Of a DNA stretch of 34,890 nt, positions 17,730 to 27,071 are shown one piece after another. Position 1 is the stretch's first letter. Each line of letters begins with the position of its first letter. The notes below the pieces were generated by a model, which searched no databases, was not told the origin of the DNA, and was given only the letters and a program-made list of their open reading frames with translations. This DNA is from Rodentibacter mrazii (GTDB lineage Bacteria > Pseudomonadota > Gammaproteobacteria > Enterobacterales > Pasteurellaceae), in contig NZ_MLHG01000061.1 of the NCBI RefSeq assembly GCF_001998825.1, forward strand, positions 1-34,890. The letters are read 5' to 3'. A program made the position numbers and the translations under genes.

Positions 17730-17770
17730 AAAAGAGCGGTTGATTTTCAGTTTGAATTTCAACCGCTCTT
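17730..17770. terminator. Terminator built from a paired, altered uptake signal
   Basis: The perfect 13-bp stem AAAGAGCGGTTGA (17730-17742) / TCAACCGCTCTTT (17758-17770) has a 15-base loop and is followed by GTTTTCC on the plus strand. Each arm contains AAGAGCGGT, one base from the uptake core AAGTGCGGT, and both arms carry the matching change. It separates fklB from the convergent lipoprotein gene. Confidence 0.8.
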
Positions 17771-17786
17771 TGTTTTCCCTAACTTA

Positions 17787-18128
17787 TTATTTTCTCGATT
17801 TTCTTGATTTTTTAGATTTCTTATACTGTTTCTCTACTTTTTTATATCCTGCCGAATAGCCCTTATCCCAAGCCTCACGCTGTGCAGAAGTTGTACCACC
17901 GCAAAACTGAATTCTTTGACTAAGTTGATTTTCCCGATAAGTGGAAAAATCCTTGCCTACGCGATAACCATCCAAATACCAATCGTCTATATCTTGACAA
18001 GCAATAGTATTTAAACGCTTTATGTGTCCGTTAACGGAAATAGGCGATCTTGATGATAATATCTCCTCCTGTGTTTGTACACACGCAGTTAACGTTAAAA
18101 TTATTATACTTAAAATAAGTTTTTTCAT
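17787..18128 (-). CDS. Predicted lipoprotein, DUF2799-like
   Basis: 113 residues. Signal and lipobox L-T-A-C (Cys16) predict lipidation. The mature part has IACQDIDDWYLDGYRVGKD, then FCGG and AWDKGYSAGYKK. This spaced pattern of Gly-Tyr, Gly and Cys resembles DUF2799 lipoproteins of unknown function. The C-terminus is strikingly basic (KKVEKQYKKSKKSRKSRK), unusual for an envelope lipoprotein and possibly able to bind anionic polymers. It follows proB by 27 bases on the same strand and is likely co-transcribed. Confidence 0.78.
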   Translation of the reverse strand: MKKLILSIIILTLTACVQTQEEILSSRSPISVNGHIKRLNTIACQDIDDWYLDGYRVGKDFSTYRENQLSQRIQFCGGTTSAQREAWDKGYSAGYKKVEKQYKKSKKSRKSRK

Positions 18129-18155
18129 TCACCTTTCCTATAAATCACATTATTC

Positions 18156-19259
18156 TTACAAAATAATCATATCATCACGATGAAGTGCAACCGCGCCATA
18201 TTCATAGCCTAAAATCGCTTCAATTTCTTGAGATTTTTTTCCCTTGATTAACAATAACGCATCACTGTTATAGCGTGGCATACCAAGTGCAATATTTTTG
18301 CCTGCCTGATTGCGAATTTTCACGACCTCACCACGGGAAAAGCGTCCTTCCACCGCCACAATTCCAGCAGGCAAAAGCGATTTATTTTGCACAAGCATGG
18401 CTTGCTCTGCACCATCATCAATGGTGACCACACCGGCTGAAGGCGCAGCAAATAACCATTGCTTACGACTTTCTAAACGATCTGTATGATGGGCGGTGAA
18501 CTTCGTGCCAATATCCTGTTCGTGAGCCAAATCCATAATGACATTTGAACGATTACCCGGCGCAATAATCGTTTCAATACCGGAACGTGTTGCCACATCT
18601 GCCGCGATGATTTTCGTACTCATCCCCCCTGTGCCAAGATTCGTACCGCTGCCACCGGCTATAGAGCGAATATGATCGGTGATTTTATCCACCACCGGAA
18701 TGAGTTTTGCATTAGGATTTTTGCGCGGATCACTATCAAATAATCCTTGTTGATCTGTTAAAAGATAAAGTTGTTCCGCTTGCACCAAAATTGCCACCAA
18801 CGCAGACAAATTATCGTTATCCCCGACTTTAATTTCCGCCGTTGCCACCGCATCATTTTCGTTAATCACGGGGATAATTTGATTATCCAATAACGCATGT
18901 AACGTATCACGGGCATTAAGAAAACGCTCGCGATCTTCAATATCCGCACGGGTCAATAAAATCTGCCCGATATGAATATCGTAAATCGCAAATAATTTTT
19001 CCCACGCCTGAATAAGTTGGCTTTGCCCGACTGCTGCCAATAATTGTTTGGAAGCAATGGTCGAAGGCAGCGTAGGATGATTCAAATAATGGCGACCGGC
19101 GGCAATCGCACCGGAGGTCACAATCACAATACGAAATCCCTCATGATGAAGTTGTGCAATTTGTCTCACAATTTCCATCATATGTGGCGAATTTAATTTC
19201 GGTGAACCTTGAGTTAAGGTGCTCGTACCAAATTTAACAACAATGGTTTTCTTGTTCAT
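18156..19259 (-). CDS. proB: Glutamate 5-kinase
   Basis: 367 residues. It phosphorylates glutamate in the first step of proline synthesis. The amino-acid-kinase domain (1-260) shows [50 protein letters not shown] with [10 protein letters not shown], and [14 protein letters not shown]-terminal PUA domain (about 275-367) includes [15 protein letters not shown]. No proA is adjacent; the next gene is a lipoprotein gene. The divergent neighbour is folA, 116 bases away. Confidence 0.97.
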   Translation of the reverse strand: MNKKTIVVKFGTSTLTQGSPKLNSPHMMEIVRQIAQLHHEGFRIVIVTSGAIAAGRHYLNHPTLPSTIASKQLLAAVGQSQLIQAWEKLFAIYDIHIGQILLTRADIEDRERFLNARDTLHALLDNQIIPVINENDAVATAEIKVGDNDNLSALVAILVQAEQLYLLTDQQGLFDSDPRKNPNAKLIPVVDKITDHIRSIAGGSGTNLGTGGMSTKIIAADVATRSGIETIIAPGNRSNVIMDLAHEQDIGTKFTAHHTDRLESRKQWLFAAPSAGVVTIDDGAEQAMLVQNKSLLPAGIVAVEGRFSRGEVVKIRNQAGKNIALGMPRYNSDALLLIKGKKSQEIEAILGYEYGAVALHRDDMIIL

Positions 19260-19321
19260 TTTTTCTCTATTTTAGTCTCGAAAAATGGCGTTTACGTTAT
19301 CACTAAATTTGTTAAAAAGCA

Positions 19322-19349
19322 TTAACTTTATGCGGTGCTGTGATATATT
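19322..19349 (+). promoter_or_regulatory. Predicted folA promoter with extended -10
   Basis: TTAACT (19322-19327), a 16-base spacer and TATATT (19344-19349) preceded by TG-A. It lies 26 bases before the folA ATG. Confidence 0.55.
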
Positions 19350-19375
19350 GCTCAGCAATTCAACAAGGAGTTTTT

Positions 19376-19858
19376 ATGACATTCAGTTTAATTGTTGCCA
19401 CCACGCTCAATAGCGTAATTGGCAAAGATAACCAAATGCCTTGGCACCTGCCGGCCGATCTTGCTTGGTTTAGAAAAAATACCACAGGGAAACCGATTAT
19501 TATGGGGCGTAAAACTTTTGAAAGTATTGGTCGTCCTCTACCAAAACGGGTCAATATCGTATTGTCTCGTCAGCCTTATGAATATGAAGGAATAGTTTGG
19601 AAAAACAGCCTTGAAAGTGCGGTTGATTTTGTCAAAGATTCTGAAGAAATTATGCTGATTGGCGGCGGTGAACTCTTTAAACAATATTTACCCCAAGCTG
19701 ATAAACTCTATTTAACCCAAATTCAAGCAGAAATTGAGGGCGATACCTTTTTCCCCAACTTAAATTGGGCTGAATGGCATATTGAATTTGAAGAATACCG
19801 AGAGAAAGACGAGAACAACCCTTACGATTGTCGGTTTTTGATTTTAGTGAGAAAGTAA
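19376..19858 (+). CDS. folA: Dihydrofolate reductase
   Basis: 160 residues. It reduces dihydrofolate to tetrahydrofolate with NADPH and is the trimethoprim target. Motifs are the start TFSLIVATTLNSVIGKDNQM, PWHLPADLAWFR (active-site acidic residue Asp), the NADPH-site segments IIMGRKTFESIGRPLP and VLSRQ, and MLIGGGELFKQYL. The open frame extends 12 codons upstream to 19340, but that part runs over the promoter. AAGGAG seven bases before 19376 fixes the start. An uptake signal lies inside at 19615-19623. Confidence 0.97.
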   Translation: MTFSLIVATTLNSVIGKDNQMPWHLPADLAWFRKNTTGKPIIMGRKTFESIGRPLPKRVNIVLSRQPYEYEGIVWKNSLESAVDFVKDSEEIMLIGGGELFKQYLPQADKLYLTQIQAEIEGDTFFPNLNWAEWHIEFEEYREKDENNPYDCRFLILVRK

Positions 19859-19889
19859 AAAAGTGCGGTCATTTTTAACCGCACTTTTT
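19858..19889. terminator. Bidirectional terminator: perfect inverted uptake-signal pair
   Basis: AAAAAGTGCGGT (19858-19869) and ACCGCACTTTTT (19878-19889) form a 12-bp stem with an eight-base loop. Both arms hold an exact uptake core. It begins at the last base of the folA stop and lies between convergent folA and clpB, with A/T runs suited to both directions. Confidence 0.88.
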
Positions 19890-19900
19890 GTATTTGGAAT

Positions 19901-22471
19901 TTATTGTCTTGCGACAACTTTGCCATCGGCATAATCCACGGTAACAACGCTGCTTGGGAGCAATTTACCAGAAAGAATTTGTTGTGCCAGCGGATTTTCG
20001 ATCTCTTGCTGAATCGCTCGTTTTAACGGACGTGCACCGTAAATAGGGTCATAGCCTACTTCACCAATGAAATCAATGAGTGCTTCGCTGAATACAATTT
20101 CGTAACCACGGCTTTCCATACGTTTTGCCAAGCGTTCTAATTGAATGCTTGCAATGGCACGGATATTTTCTTTCGCCAACGGGTGGAACACCACGGTTTC
20201 ATCAATACGGTTGATAAATTCCGGACGGAAATGTTGCCCCACAACCGACATCACTCGATTTTTCATTTCCTCATAGCCTTCGCCTTGATGTTCCTGAATT
20301 AAATGGGAACCCAAGTTTGAGGTCATAATCACTACCGTATTACGGAAATCCACCGTTCTGCCTTGACCGTCTGTTAAACGCCCGTCATCCAACACTTGTA
20401 ACAAAATATTGAATACATCGGCATGCGCTTTCTCGACTTCATCAAGTAAAATCACAGAATAAGGACGACGACGAACCGCCTCCGTTAAATAACCGCCTTC
20501 TTCATAGCCCACATAACCCGGAGGGGCACCAACTAAACGGGAAACGCTGTGTTTTTCCATAAACTCCGACATATCAATACGCACCATGGCATCATCACTG
20601 TCAAAGAGGAATTTTGCCAAAGTTTTACACAATTCCGTTTTCCCTACACCGGTCGGCCCTAAGAATAAGAAAGAACCAATCGGGCGGTTTGGATCAGACA
20701 GCCCTGCACGGCTACGGCGAATGGCATTGGCAACGGCATCCACCGCTTCGTTCTGACCAATCACACGTTTGTGCAATTCTTCTTCCATCCGCAACAGTTT
20801 TTCTTTTTCACCCTCCATCATTTTAGATACCGGAATCCCTGTGGCTTTGGAAAGCACTTCCGCAATTTCTTCATCGGTCACACGATAACGCAATAAGCTC
20901 ATTTCTTTGCCTTCGCTGGTTTCGGCTTGAGCAAGTTGTTTTTCCAATTCAGGAATGCGACCGTATTGTAGTTCCGACATTTTACTTAAATCACCGGCAC
21001 GGCGTGCTTGCTCCATTTCGGTTTTCGCCGCATCCAGTGCTTGTTTAATATGCTGTGAACCCGAAAGAGCGGCTTTTTCAGATTTCCATACTTCCTCTAA
21101 TTCCGCATATTCACGTTCTTTATCGGCAAGTTCTTTTTCTAAGGTTTCCAAACGTTTACGGCTCGCCTCATCTTCTTCTTTTTTCAGTGCTTGTTGCTCC
21201 AATTTTAATTGGATAATGCGACGTTCAAGACGATCAAGCGGTTCCGGTTTGGAGTCAATTTCCATACGAATACTGGATGCCGCCTCGTCAATTAAATCAA
21301 TGGCTTTATCCGGCAATTGGCGATCGGAAATATAACGATGTGAAAGGGTCGCCGCCGCCACAATCGCCGGGTCGGTAATATCCACATGGTGGTGAATCTC
21401 ATAGCGTTCTTTTAAACCACGTAAAATGGCGATAGTATCTTCTACGCTTGGTTCGTCCACAAACACTTTTTGGAAACGACGCTCCAATGCCGCATCTTTT
21501 TCAATATATTGACGATATTCATCCAGGGTTGTCGCCCCTACACAGTGCAATTCCCCCCGTGCCAAACTTGGTTTTAACAAGTTACCGGCATCCATTGCAC
21601 CATCTGTTTTACCGGCGCCAACCATGGTGTGAATTTCATCAATAAATAGAATGACTCTGCCTTCTTCTTTTACTAATTCATTCAATACCGCTTTCAAGCG
21701 TTCCTCAAACTCACCACGATATTTTGCGCCCGCAATCAACGCGCCCATATCTAAAGAAAGAACACGTTTATTTTTCAATCCTTCCGGCACTTCCCCATTG
21801 ACAATACGCTGTGCCAAGCCTTCTACAATGGCTGTTTTTCCCACACCCGGTTCACCAATTAAAACCGGGTTATTTTTCGTGCGGCGTTGTAAAACTTGAA
21901 TGGTTCGACGGATTTCTTCATCACGTCCGATCACCGGATCAAGTTTGCCGCTTTCTGCCCGTTTGGTTAAATCAATGGTATATTTTTCAAGAGCTTGTCT
22001 GCTTTCTTCTGCATTCTGATCGTTCACGCTTTGTCCTCCACGAATTTGTTGAATCGCTTGTGCAATTTGTTCTTTTTTCGCCCCGCACTTGGTTAAAATG
22101 TCTTTTAATGAACCGCGTTCTTCCAGTGCAGCAAGCAAAAACAATTCGCTTGAAATAAATTTATCCTGTCTTTGTTGGGCGAGTTTATCGCATAAATTCA
22201 ATAAGTTAAGTAATTGACGGGAAATTTGCACATCGCCACCATTGCCGGAAACTTGCGGTAACTTGTTAAGCTCACTATTTAATTCATTACGCAATAAAGC
22301 AACGTTTACCCCACTTGCGGTTAAAATCGGCGCACCCGAGCCGTCTTGTTGGTTTAAAAGTGCGGTCAATAAATGCACCGGTTCGATAAACTGGTTATCT
22401 TTGCCAAGAGCAAGCGACTGTGCCTCACTCAAGGCTTGTTGGAATTTTGTGGTAAATTTGTCTATATTCAT
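19901..22471 (-). CDS. clpB: ATP-dependent disaggregase ClpB
   Basis: 856 residues, as expected (E. coli 857). This hexameric Hsp104-type chaperone rescues aggregated proteins with DnaK. Domain order: N-terminal Clp repeats (about 1-145), first AAA+ domain with Walker A GEPGVGKT and Walker [10 protein letters not shown], the long M-domain coiled coil (about 405-525, rich in Glu, Lys and Arg), and second AAA+ with [12 protein letters not shown] and [11 protein letters not shown]. The start at 22471 gives [14 protein letters not shown]. The upstream extension to 22519 overlaps the presumed heat-shock promoter and is rejected. Confidence 0.98.
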   Translation of the reverse strand: MNIDKFTTKFQQALSEAQSLALGKDNQFIEPVHLLTALLNQQDGSGAPILTASGVNVALLRNELNSELNKLPQVSGNGGDVQISRQLLNLLNLCDKLAQQRQDKFISSELFLLAALEERGSLKDILTKCGAKKEQIAQAIQQIRGGQSVNDQNAEESRQALEKYTIDLTKRAESGKLDPVIGRDEEIRRTIQVLQRRTKNNPVLIGEPGVGKTAIVEGLAQRIVNGEVPEGLKNKRVLSLDMGALIAGAKYRGEFEERLKAVLNELVKEEGRVILFIDEIHTMVGAGKTDGAMDAGNLLKPSLARGELHCVGATTLDEYRQYIEKDAALERRFQKVFVDEPSVEDTIAILRGLKERYEIHHHVDITDPAIVAAATLSHRYISDRQLPDKAIDLIDEAASSIRMEIDSKPEPLDRLERRIIQLKLEQQALKKEEDEASRKRLETLEKELADKEREYAELEEVWKSEKAALSGSQHIKQALDAAKTEMEQARRAGDLSKMSELQYGRIPELEKQLAQAETSEGKEMSLLRYRVTDEEIAEVLSKATGIPVSKMMEGEKEKLLRMEEELHKRVIGQNEAVDAVANAIRRSRAGLSDPNRPIGSFLFLGPTGVGKTELCKTLAKFLFDSDDAMVRIDMSEFMEKHSVSRLVGAPPGYVGYEEGGYLTEAVRRRPYSVILLDEVEKAHADVFNILLQVLDDGRLTDGQGRTVDFRNTVVIMTSNLGSHLIQEHQGEGYEEMKNRVMSVVGQHFRPEFINRIDETVVFHPLAKENIRAIASIQLERLAKRMESRGYEIVFSEALIDFIGEVGYDPIYGARPLKRAIQQEIENPLAQQILSGKLLPSSVVTVDYADGKVVARQ

Positions 22472-22547
22472 TTCTCTTTTCCCTATTAATTTACATTCAA
22501 TTTGGCTTTCGCCGTTCACACAGGGTAAGTAAGATCATTTGAGATGA

Positions 22548-22557
22548 TTTCAAGGGG
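22548..22557 (-). promoter_or_regulatory. Sigma-32-like -35 element before clpB
   Basis: Minus-strand CCCCTTGAAA fits the heat-shock -35 (CTTGAAA) and lies about 77 bases before the clpB start. The expected CCCCAT-type -10 is not clear downstream, so the assignment is partial. Confidence 0.4.
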
Positions 22558-22608
22558 AAAAATGAAATATTTTTGATTTTACCTATCAATTAAATTGAAA
22601 TGATAGAT

Positions 22609-23175
22609 TTATCCAACCAAAATATCAAAGAGAGGCACATCCCAATGTTCAATAGGCAATGTGTCAATTTGCTGACAAGCGTGAGCCAAACCAATAGGAA
22701 GAAAGGATTTTTGTTGCCAATTTTGCAAGGTTCGATCATAAAAACCTCCGCCCATTCCAAGACGATTACCTTGTTTATCGAATGCAACTAAGGGGGTAAA
22801 AAGAATATCCAACTCATTGAGTGGCAATACATTTTGAACATTCAATTTCGGCTCCCAAATACCAAAATGATTTTGCACCATCGGGGTATCGGGTAAGTAT
22901 TGTAAAAAAAGTAAGTGATTTTTTGCGAAGGGATGCAAAACGGGCAAAAACACTTTATTATTTTTTTTCCAGAGTGCTTTTATTAATGATTGGGTCGAAA
23001 TTTCACCATCAAAAGAAAGATATAACGCAATATTTATTGCCTGATGATGTTCAATTAAATCAAGGGCTTGCCCTGTAACGGCTTGCTCCGCCTGTTGCTG
23101 TTGAAGAGCGGTTAAATTTGCGCGAATTTTTCGGATTTGACGACGAATTTGTTGGCGTTGTTGCTGAGTATTCAT
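22609..23175 (-). CDS. 5-formyltetrahydrofolate cyclo-ligase
   Basis: 188 residues, the YgfA/MTHFS family, which converts 5-formyl-THF to 5,10-methenyl-THF with ATP. Landmarks are the basic N-terminus QQQRQQIRRQIRKIRANL, IALYLSFDGEISTQ, the folate/ATP region LFTPLVAFDKQGNRLGMGGG, FYDRTL, and PIGLAHACQQIDTLPIEHWD. The open frame runs 44 codons further upstream, but that part is 6S RNA. I set the start at 23175, which lacks a clear Shine-Dalgarno sequence. The ssrS-ygfA order is conserved in gamma-proteobacteria. Confidence 0.94.
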   Translation of the reverse strand: MNTQQQRQQIRRQIRKIRANLTALQQQQAEQAVTGQALDLIEHHQAINIALYLSFDGEISTQSLIKALWKKNNKVFLPVLHPFAKNHLLFLQYLPDTPMVQNHFGIWEPKLNVQNVLPLNELDILFTPLVAFDKQGNRLGMGGGFYDRTLQNWQQKSFLPIGLAHACQQIDTLPIEHWDVPLFDILVG

Positions 23176-23190
23176 AGGGGTAAACAAGAA

Positions 23191-23395
23191 AGAACCCGGA
23201 ATGCCGTTGTGGGTGACAGTCCTTGAACCCGATGGTTCAAGGAAATCGATAAGGTCATTTTCAGGTTTCTTAATTCCTTTAATTATCCAGAAGGAAAATA
23301 AAGGCAAAGCCTACACACCAATGACGGGAAACCGATTTATAAGATTTTAAGTATCGGCTCAGGGACATAACCCATTAGCGAACATTCCAGGAAAT
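23191..23395 (-). ncRNA. ssrS: 6S RNA
   Basis: This RNA binds sigma-70 RNA polymerase and acts as a promoter decoy in stationary phase. Minus-strand sequence features match E. coli 6S: a 5' ATTTCCTGGAATGTTCGC, then GTCCCTGAGCCGATA, the distal hairpin CCTTGAACC-atc-GGGTTCAAGG, and the 3' segment ACGGCATTCC. The 5' GGAATG pairs with the 3' CATTCC to close the long rod. A TATAAC -10 lies just upstream (about 23406-23411). The ends are estimates. The position between zapA and the cyclo-ligase gene is the conserved location. Confidence 0.93.
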
Positions 23396-23472
23396 CTTTA
23401 TGCGGTTATACTAGCGAAAAGTAGGCATTTTTGCCAGACTTTATTTTTGAAATCTGCGATCTTGCTCACAAA

Positions 23473-23769
23473 TTATTCTCTTGTTGAGAGAATACTCCCC
23501 AATGAATGATCCAACTGCTGAATACGCGTTTTCAAAACATCTTCAATTTGTGCATTTTTATTCTTTTCCTGCGTAAGCTCAAAACTTAAATTCAACGCGA
23601 CAATAGACAGTACGCGATCAAGCTGAATCAATCCCGTTTTTTCTTTCATTTCGGAAACCAAGGCATCTAAATTTCGTGCGGCTTGGCGCAACGCATCTTC
23701 TTGATCCTGAGGTACATTTAAACGTAATACTTGCCCTAATACGACAATTTCAACCAGTTTTAATGACAT
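23473..23769 (-). CDS. zapA: Cell division protein ZapA
   Basis: 98 residues. ZapA cross-links FtsZ filaments at midcell. The N-terminal globular part includes KLVEIVVLGQVLRLNVPQDQ and LRQAARNLDALVSEMK; the C-terminal half is a dimerising coiled coil (VLSIVALNLSFELTQEKN onward). An AAGGGA ribosome site precedes the ATG. It is divergent from polA and is followed by 6S RNA. Confidence 0.95.
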   Translation of the reverse strand: MSLKLVEIVVLGQVLRLNVPQDQEDALRQAARNLDALVSEMKEKTGLIQLDRVLSIVALNLSFELTQEKNKNAQIEDVLKTRIQQLDHSLGSILSTRE

Positions 23770-23889
23770 TGTATTCCCTTTAATTGGTATTTTTGAGTGG
23801 GAAATATTATGCCATAGGCAAACTTTCCCGTCATATCTTTTACACGCAATCAGCGAGCCTACCTGTTCGCGCCCTTTCTGAATTTACGC

Positions 23890-23895
23890 TATAAT
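23890..23895 (+). promoter_or_regulatory. -10 element of polA
   Basis: A perfect TATAAT lies 33 bases before the polA ATG. The -35 position is GC-rich and poorly matched (TTCGCG with an 18-base spacer). Confidence 0.5.
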
Positions 23896-23928
23896 GCGCT
23901 CACTTTAATCACATTGAATGAGATTTTT

Positions 23929-26727
23929 ATGGCACAGATCGCAGCAAACCCACTGGTCTTAGTGGACGGTTCTTCTTATTTATATCGAGCGTTTCACGCA
24001 TTCCCCCCATTAACCAATTCAGCCGGCGAACCAACTGGTGCGATGTACGGCGTGTTAAATATGCTGAAAAGCCTGATTTCGCAGGTGCAACCAAGCCACA
24101 TAGCAGTGGTGTTTGATGCCAAAGGGAAAACTTTCCGTGATGAATTGTTTGAACAGTATAAATCCCACCGCCCACCTATGCCGGACGATCTCAGAAAACA
24201 AATCCAACCGCTCCACGATATGATCCGTGCCCTTGGTATTCCGCTTTTAGTGGTCGAAGGGGTGGAAGCCGATGATGTTATCGGCACCCTCGCGGTGCAA
24301 GCCTCCCATGCCGGTAAAAACGTGCTGATTAGTACGGGGGATAAAGATATGGCACAGTTGGTTGATGAGAATATTATGCTCATCAATACTATGAATAATA
24401 GCTTATTAGATCGCGAAGGTGTCATTGAAAAATATGGTATTCCACCGGAACTCATTATTGATTATCTGGCACTGATGGGCGATAGTTCGGATAACATTCC
24501 CGGGGTTGCCGGAGTGGGGGAAAAAACAGCACTTGGGCTGTTGCAAGGGCTTGGTAGTATGACTGATATTTATGCCAATCTCGACAAAGTCGCCGAATTA
24601 CCGATTCGTGGTGCGAAAAAGCTCGGCGAGAAATTATTGGCGGAAAAGCAAAATGCGGATTTGTCTTACACCCTTGCGACCATTAAAACCGATGTTGCAT
24701 TAAGTATCACACCTGATGAATTATTGCTTGGAGAAAGTGATAATGACCGCTTAATTGAATATTTCGGGCGTTATGAATTTAAACGATGGCTGAGTGAAGT
24801 AATGAACGGTTCGGATTCCATCACACAGGCTAGCGACCAAGCGGTTAAAATCAATCCATATCAAGCCACACCAACTATTTCTACTGAAAGTGCGGTTGAA
24901 AATCAGCCTAAATTTCAAATTGATCGCAGCCAATATGAAACCCTTCTGAGGGAAGCCGATTTAACCCGTTGGATTGATAAATTATCAAAGTCTAATTTAT
25001 TCGCCCTAGACACGGAAACCGACAGTCTCAATTATATGGTAGCCAATCTCGTCGGGCTTTCTTTTGCCCTAGAAAATGGTGAAGCCGCTTACCTTCCGTT
25101 GCAATTAGATTATCTTGGTGCGCCAAAAACCCTTGAAAAAACAACCGCACTTTCTGCCCTCAAACCCATTCTTGAAAATGCCGACATAAAAAAAGTGGGA
25201 CAAAATATCAAATATGATCTCACCGTTTTGGCTCGCAACGGTATTGAAGTACGGGGTGTCGCATTCGATACCATGTTGGAATCCTATGTGTTAGATAGCA
25301 TCGGTCGCCACAATATGGATGATCTTGCCAAACGCTATTTAGGGCATCAAACCATTAGTTTTGAAGACATTGCGGGCAAAGGTAAAAATCAACTGACTTT
25401 CAATCAAATCCCCTTAGAACAAGCCGCCGAATACGCTGCCGAGGATGCCGATGTCACCATGAAACTCCACCAAGTTTTATGGGAAAAATTACAAAATGAA
25501 GCAAGCCTAACCGCACTTTTTGAAAATATTGAATTGCCATTACTCAGTGTCCTTTCACACATGGAACGAACCGGCGTGTTAATTGACAGTGATGCATTAT
25601 TTATACAATCCAACGAAATCACCGCAAGATTGACCGCACTTGAAACGCAAGCCTATGAACTCGCCGGACAAACCTTCAATCTCGCCTCCACCAAACAATT
25701 ACAAGAGATTTTGTTTGATAAGTTGGGCTTACCCGTTTTACAAAAAACGCCGAAAGGTGCACCATCCACAAACGAGGAAGTGTTGGAAGAGTTGGCTTAC
25801 AGTCATGAATTACCAAAAGTCTTAGTGGAACATCGAGGATTGAGCAAATTAAAATCCACTTATACGGACAAATTGCCGCAAATGGTGGATCCAAATACGG
25901 GGCGTGTCCATACCTCCTACCATCAAGCCGTGACTGCCACAGGGCGTTTATCCTCCAGCGATCCGAATTTACAAAATATTCCGATCCGCAATGAAGAAGG
26001 TCGCCGCATTCGTCAGGCTTTTATTGCGCGTGAAGGTTATTCAGTAGTGGCAGCCGACTATTCCCAAATCGAATTACGTATTATGGCGCATTTATCTCAG
26101 GATCAAGGTTTGATTAACGCCTTTGCTCAAGGCAAAGATATTCACCGCTCGACCGCTGCGGAAATCTTCGGTGTGCCATTAGATGAAGTAACAAGTGAAC
26201 AACGCCGCAATGCGAAAGCCATTAACTTTGGACTGATTTATGGTATGTCTGCCTTTGGGCTTTCCCGTCAGCTTGGCATCCCACGTATTGATGCACAAAA
26301 ATATATGGATTTATATTTCCAACGTTATCCGGGCGTACAAACCTTTATGCAGGATATCCGCGAAAAAGCTAAAGCACAGGGTTATGTAGAAACCCTATTC
26401 GGTCGCCGTTTATATTTGCCGGATATTCACTCTGGAAACGCCATGCGCCGTAAAGGGGCGGAACGGGTTGCTATCAACGCCCCAATGCAAGGTACGGCGG
26501 CAGATATTATTAAACGCGCAATGATTAAACTTGATGAGCTTATCCGACAAGATCCTGATATTGATATGATTATGCAAGTGCACGATGAATTAGTGTTTGA
26601 AGTGCGGTCGGAAAAAGTGGAATTTTTTAGCAAACTCATCAAACAAAATATGGAAACCGCCGCCGAATTGGTCGTGCCGCTTATTGTGGGTGTAGGCGTG
26701 GGAAAAAATTGGGATGAAGCCCATTAA
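23929..26727 (+). CDS. polA: DNA polymerase I
   Basis: 932 residues with all three activities. The 5' nuclease domain (about 1-295) has [31 protein letters not shown] and [19 protein letters not shown]. The 3'-5' exonuclease domain keeps the catalytic [12 protein letters not shown], so proofreading is probably active. The polymerase domain shows motif [18 protein letters not shown], the O helix [19 protein letters not shown] and motif [12 protein letters not shown]. The ATG at 23929 is preferred over a TTG five codons upstream. Five exact uptake cores lie inside the gene. It is followed closely by the cupin and cyuA genes. Confidence 0.98.
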   Translation: MAQIAANPLVLVDGSSYLYRAFHAFPPLTNSAGEPTGAMYGVLNMLKSLISQVQPSHIAVVFDAKGKTFRDELFEQYKSHRPPMPDDLRKQIQPLHDMIRALGIPLLVVEGVEADDVIGTLAVQASHAGKNVLISTGDKDMAQLVDENIMLINTMNNSLLDREGVIEKYGIPPELIIDYLALMGDSSDNIPGVAGVGEKTALGLLQGLGSMTDIYANLDKVAELPIRGAKKLGEKLLAEKQNADLSYTLATIKTDVALSITPDELLLGESDNDRLIEYFGRYEFKRWLSEVMNGSDSITQASDQAVKINPYQATPTISTESAVENQPKFQIDRSQYETLLREADLTRWIDKLSKSNLFALDTETDSLNYMVANLVGLSFALENGEAAYLPLQLDYLGAPKTLEKTTALSALKPILENADIKKVGQNIKYDLTVLARNGIEVRGVAFDTMLESYVLDSIGRHNMDDLAKRYLGHQTISFEDIAGKGKNQLTFNQIPLEQAAEYAAEDADVTMKLHQVLWEKLQNEASLTALFENIELPLLSVLSHMERTGVLIDSDALFIQSNEITARLTALETQAYELAGQTFNLASTKQLQEILFDKLGLPVLQKTPKGAPSTNEEVLEELAYSHELPKVLVEHRGLSKLKSTYTDKLPQMVDPNTGRVHTSYHQAVTATGRLSSSDPNLQNIPIRNEEGRRIRQAFIAREGYSVVAADYSQIELRIMAHLSQDQGLINAFAQGKDIHRSTAAEIFGVPLDEVTSEQRRNAKAINFGLIYGMSAFGLSRQLGIPRIDAQKYMDLYFQRYPGVQTFMQDIREKAKAQGYVETLFGRRLYLPDIHSGNAMRRKGAERVAINAPMQGTAADIIKRAMIKLDELIRQDPDIDMIMQVHDELVFEVRSEKVEFFSKLIKQNMETAAELVVPLIVGVGVGKNWDEAH

Positions 26728-26742
26728 ATTTAAGGAAACAAT

Positions 26743-27060
26743 ATGACATATCAAATTATTTGTAGCAAAGATTTCACCGCAAAACGCCCTTGGGGAGCCT
26801 TAGATATCACGGAAATGAACGGCATCAGCGTACGTTTACATTGGACGAATAAACCTTATAAGTGGCATATCAACGATGGCGAAGAAGTGTTTGCAGTAGT
26901 GGATGGTATAGTGGAAATGCACTACAAAGAAAATGGCGAAGAAAAAATGACATTACTTAAAACCGGCGACATTTTCCACGCCGGTATTGGCACTGAACAT
27001 CTCGCCTCTCCACAGGGTGAAGCACGTATTTTAGTGATTGAAAAAGTAGGCAGTGTTTAA
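26743..27060 (+). CDS. Small cupin-domain protein
   Basis: 105 residues forming one cupin barrel. Motif 1 is recognisable around KWHINDGEEVFAVVDGIVEM and motif 2 around GDIFHAGIGTEHLA. The His and Glu residues at usual metal-ligand positions (HINDGEE, GTEH) suggest a bound metal, though the match to classic GX5HXHX3,4EX6G is loose. Substrate and reaction are unknown. It starts 15 bases after polA and ends 11 bases before cyuA, so a role linked to cysteine or sulfide metabolism is possible. That link rests only on gene order. Confidence 0.85.
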   Translation: MTYQIICSKDFTAKRPWGALDITEMNGISVRLHWTNKPYKWHINDGEEVFAVVDGIVEMHYKENGEEKMTLLKTGDIFHAGIGTEHLASPQGEARILVIEKVGSV

Positions 27061-27071
27061 TTATTGAAAAT

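Noticed and set aside
22583-22606. CTATCA/TGATAG hairpin after the cyclo-ligase gene as a terminator
   Set aside because: The 6-bp AT-rich stem with a 12-base loop is too weak to call.
23176-23307. 44-codon N-terminal extension of the cyclo-ligase
   Set aside because: The DNA is 6S RNA with its conserved hairpin, and the extra residues do not belong to the enzyme family.
23994-24455. 153-codon minus-strand open frame inside polA
   Set aside because: It lies opposite the conserved 5' nuclease domain of polA and has no recognisable domain.
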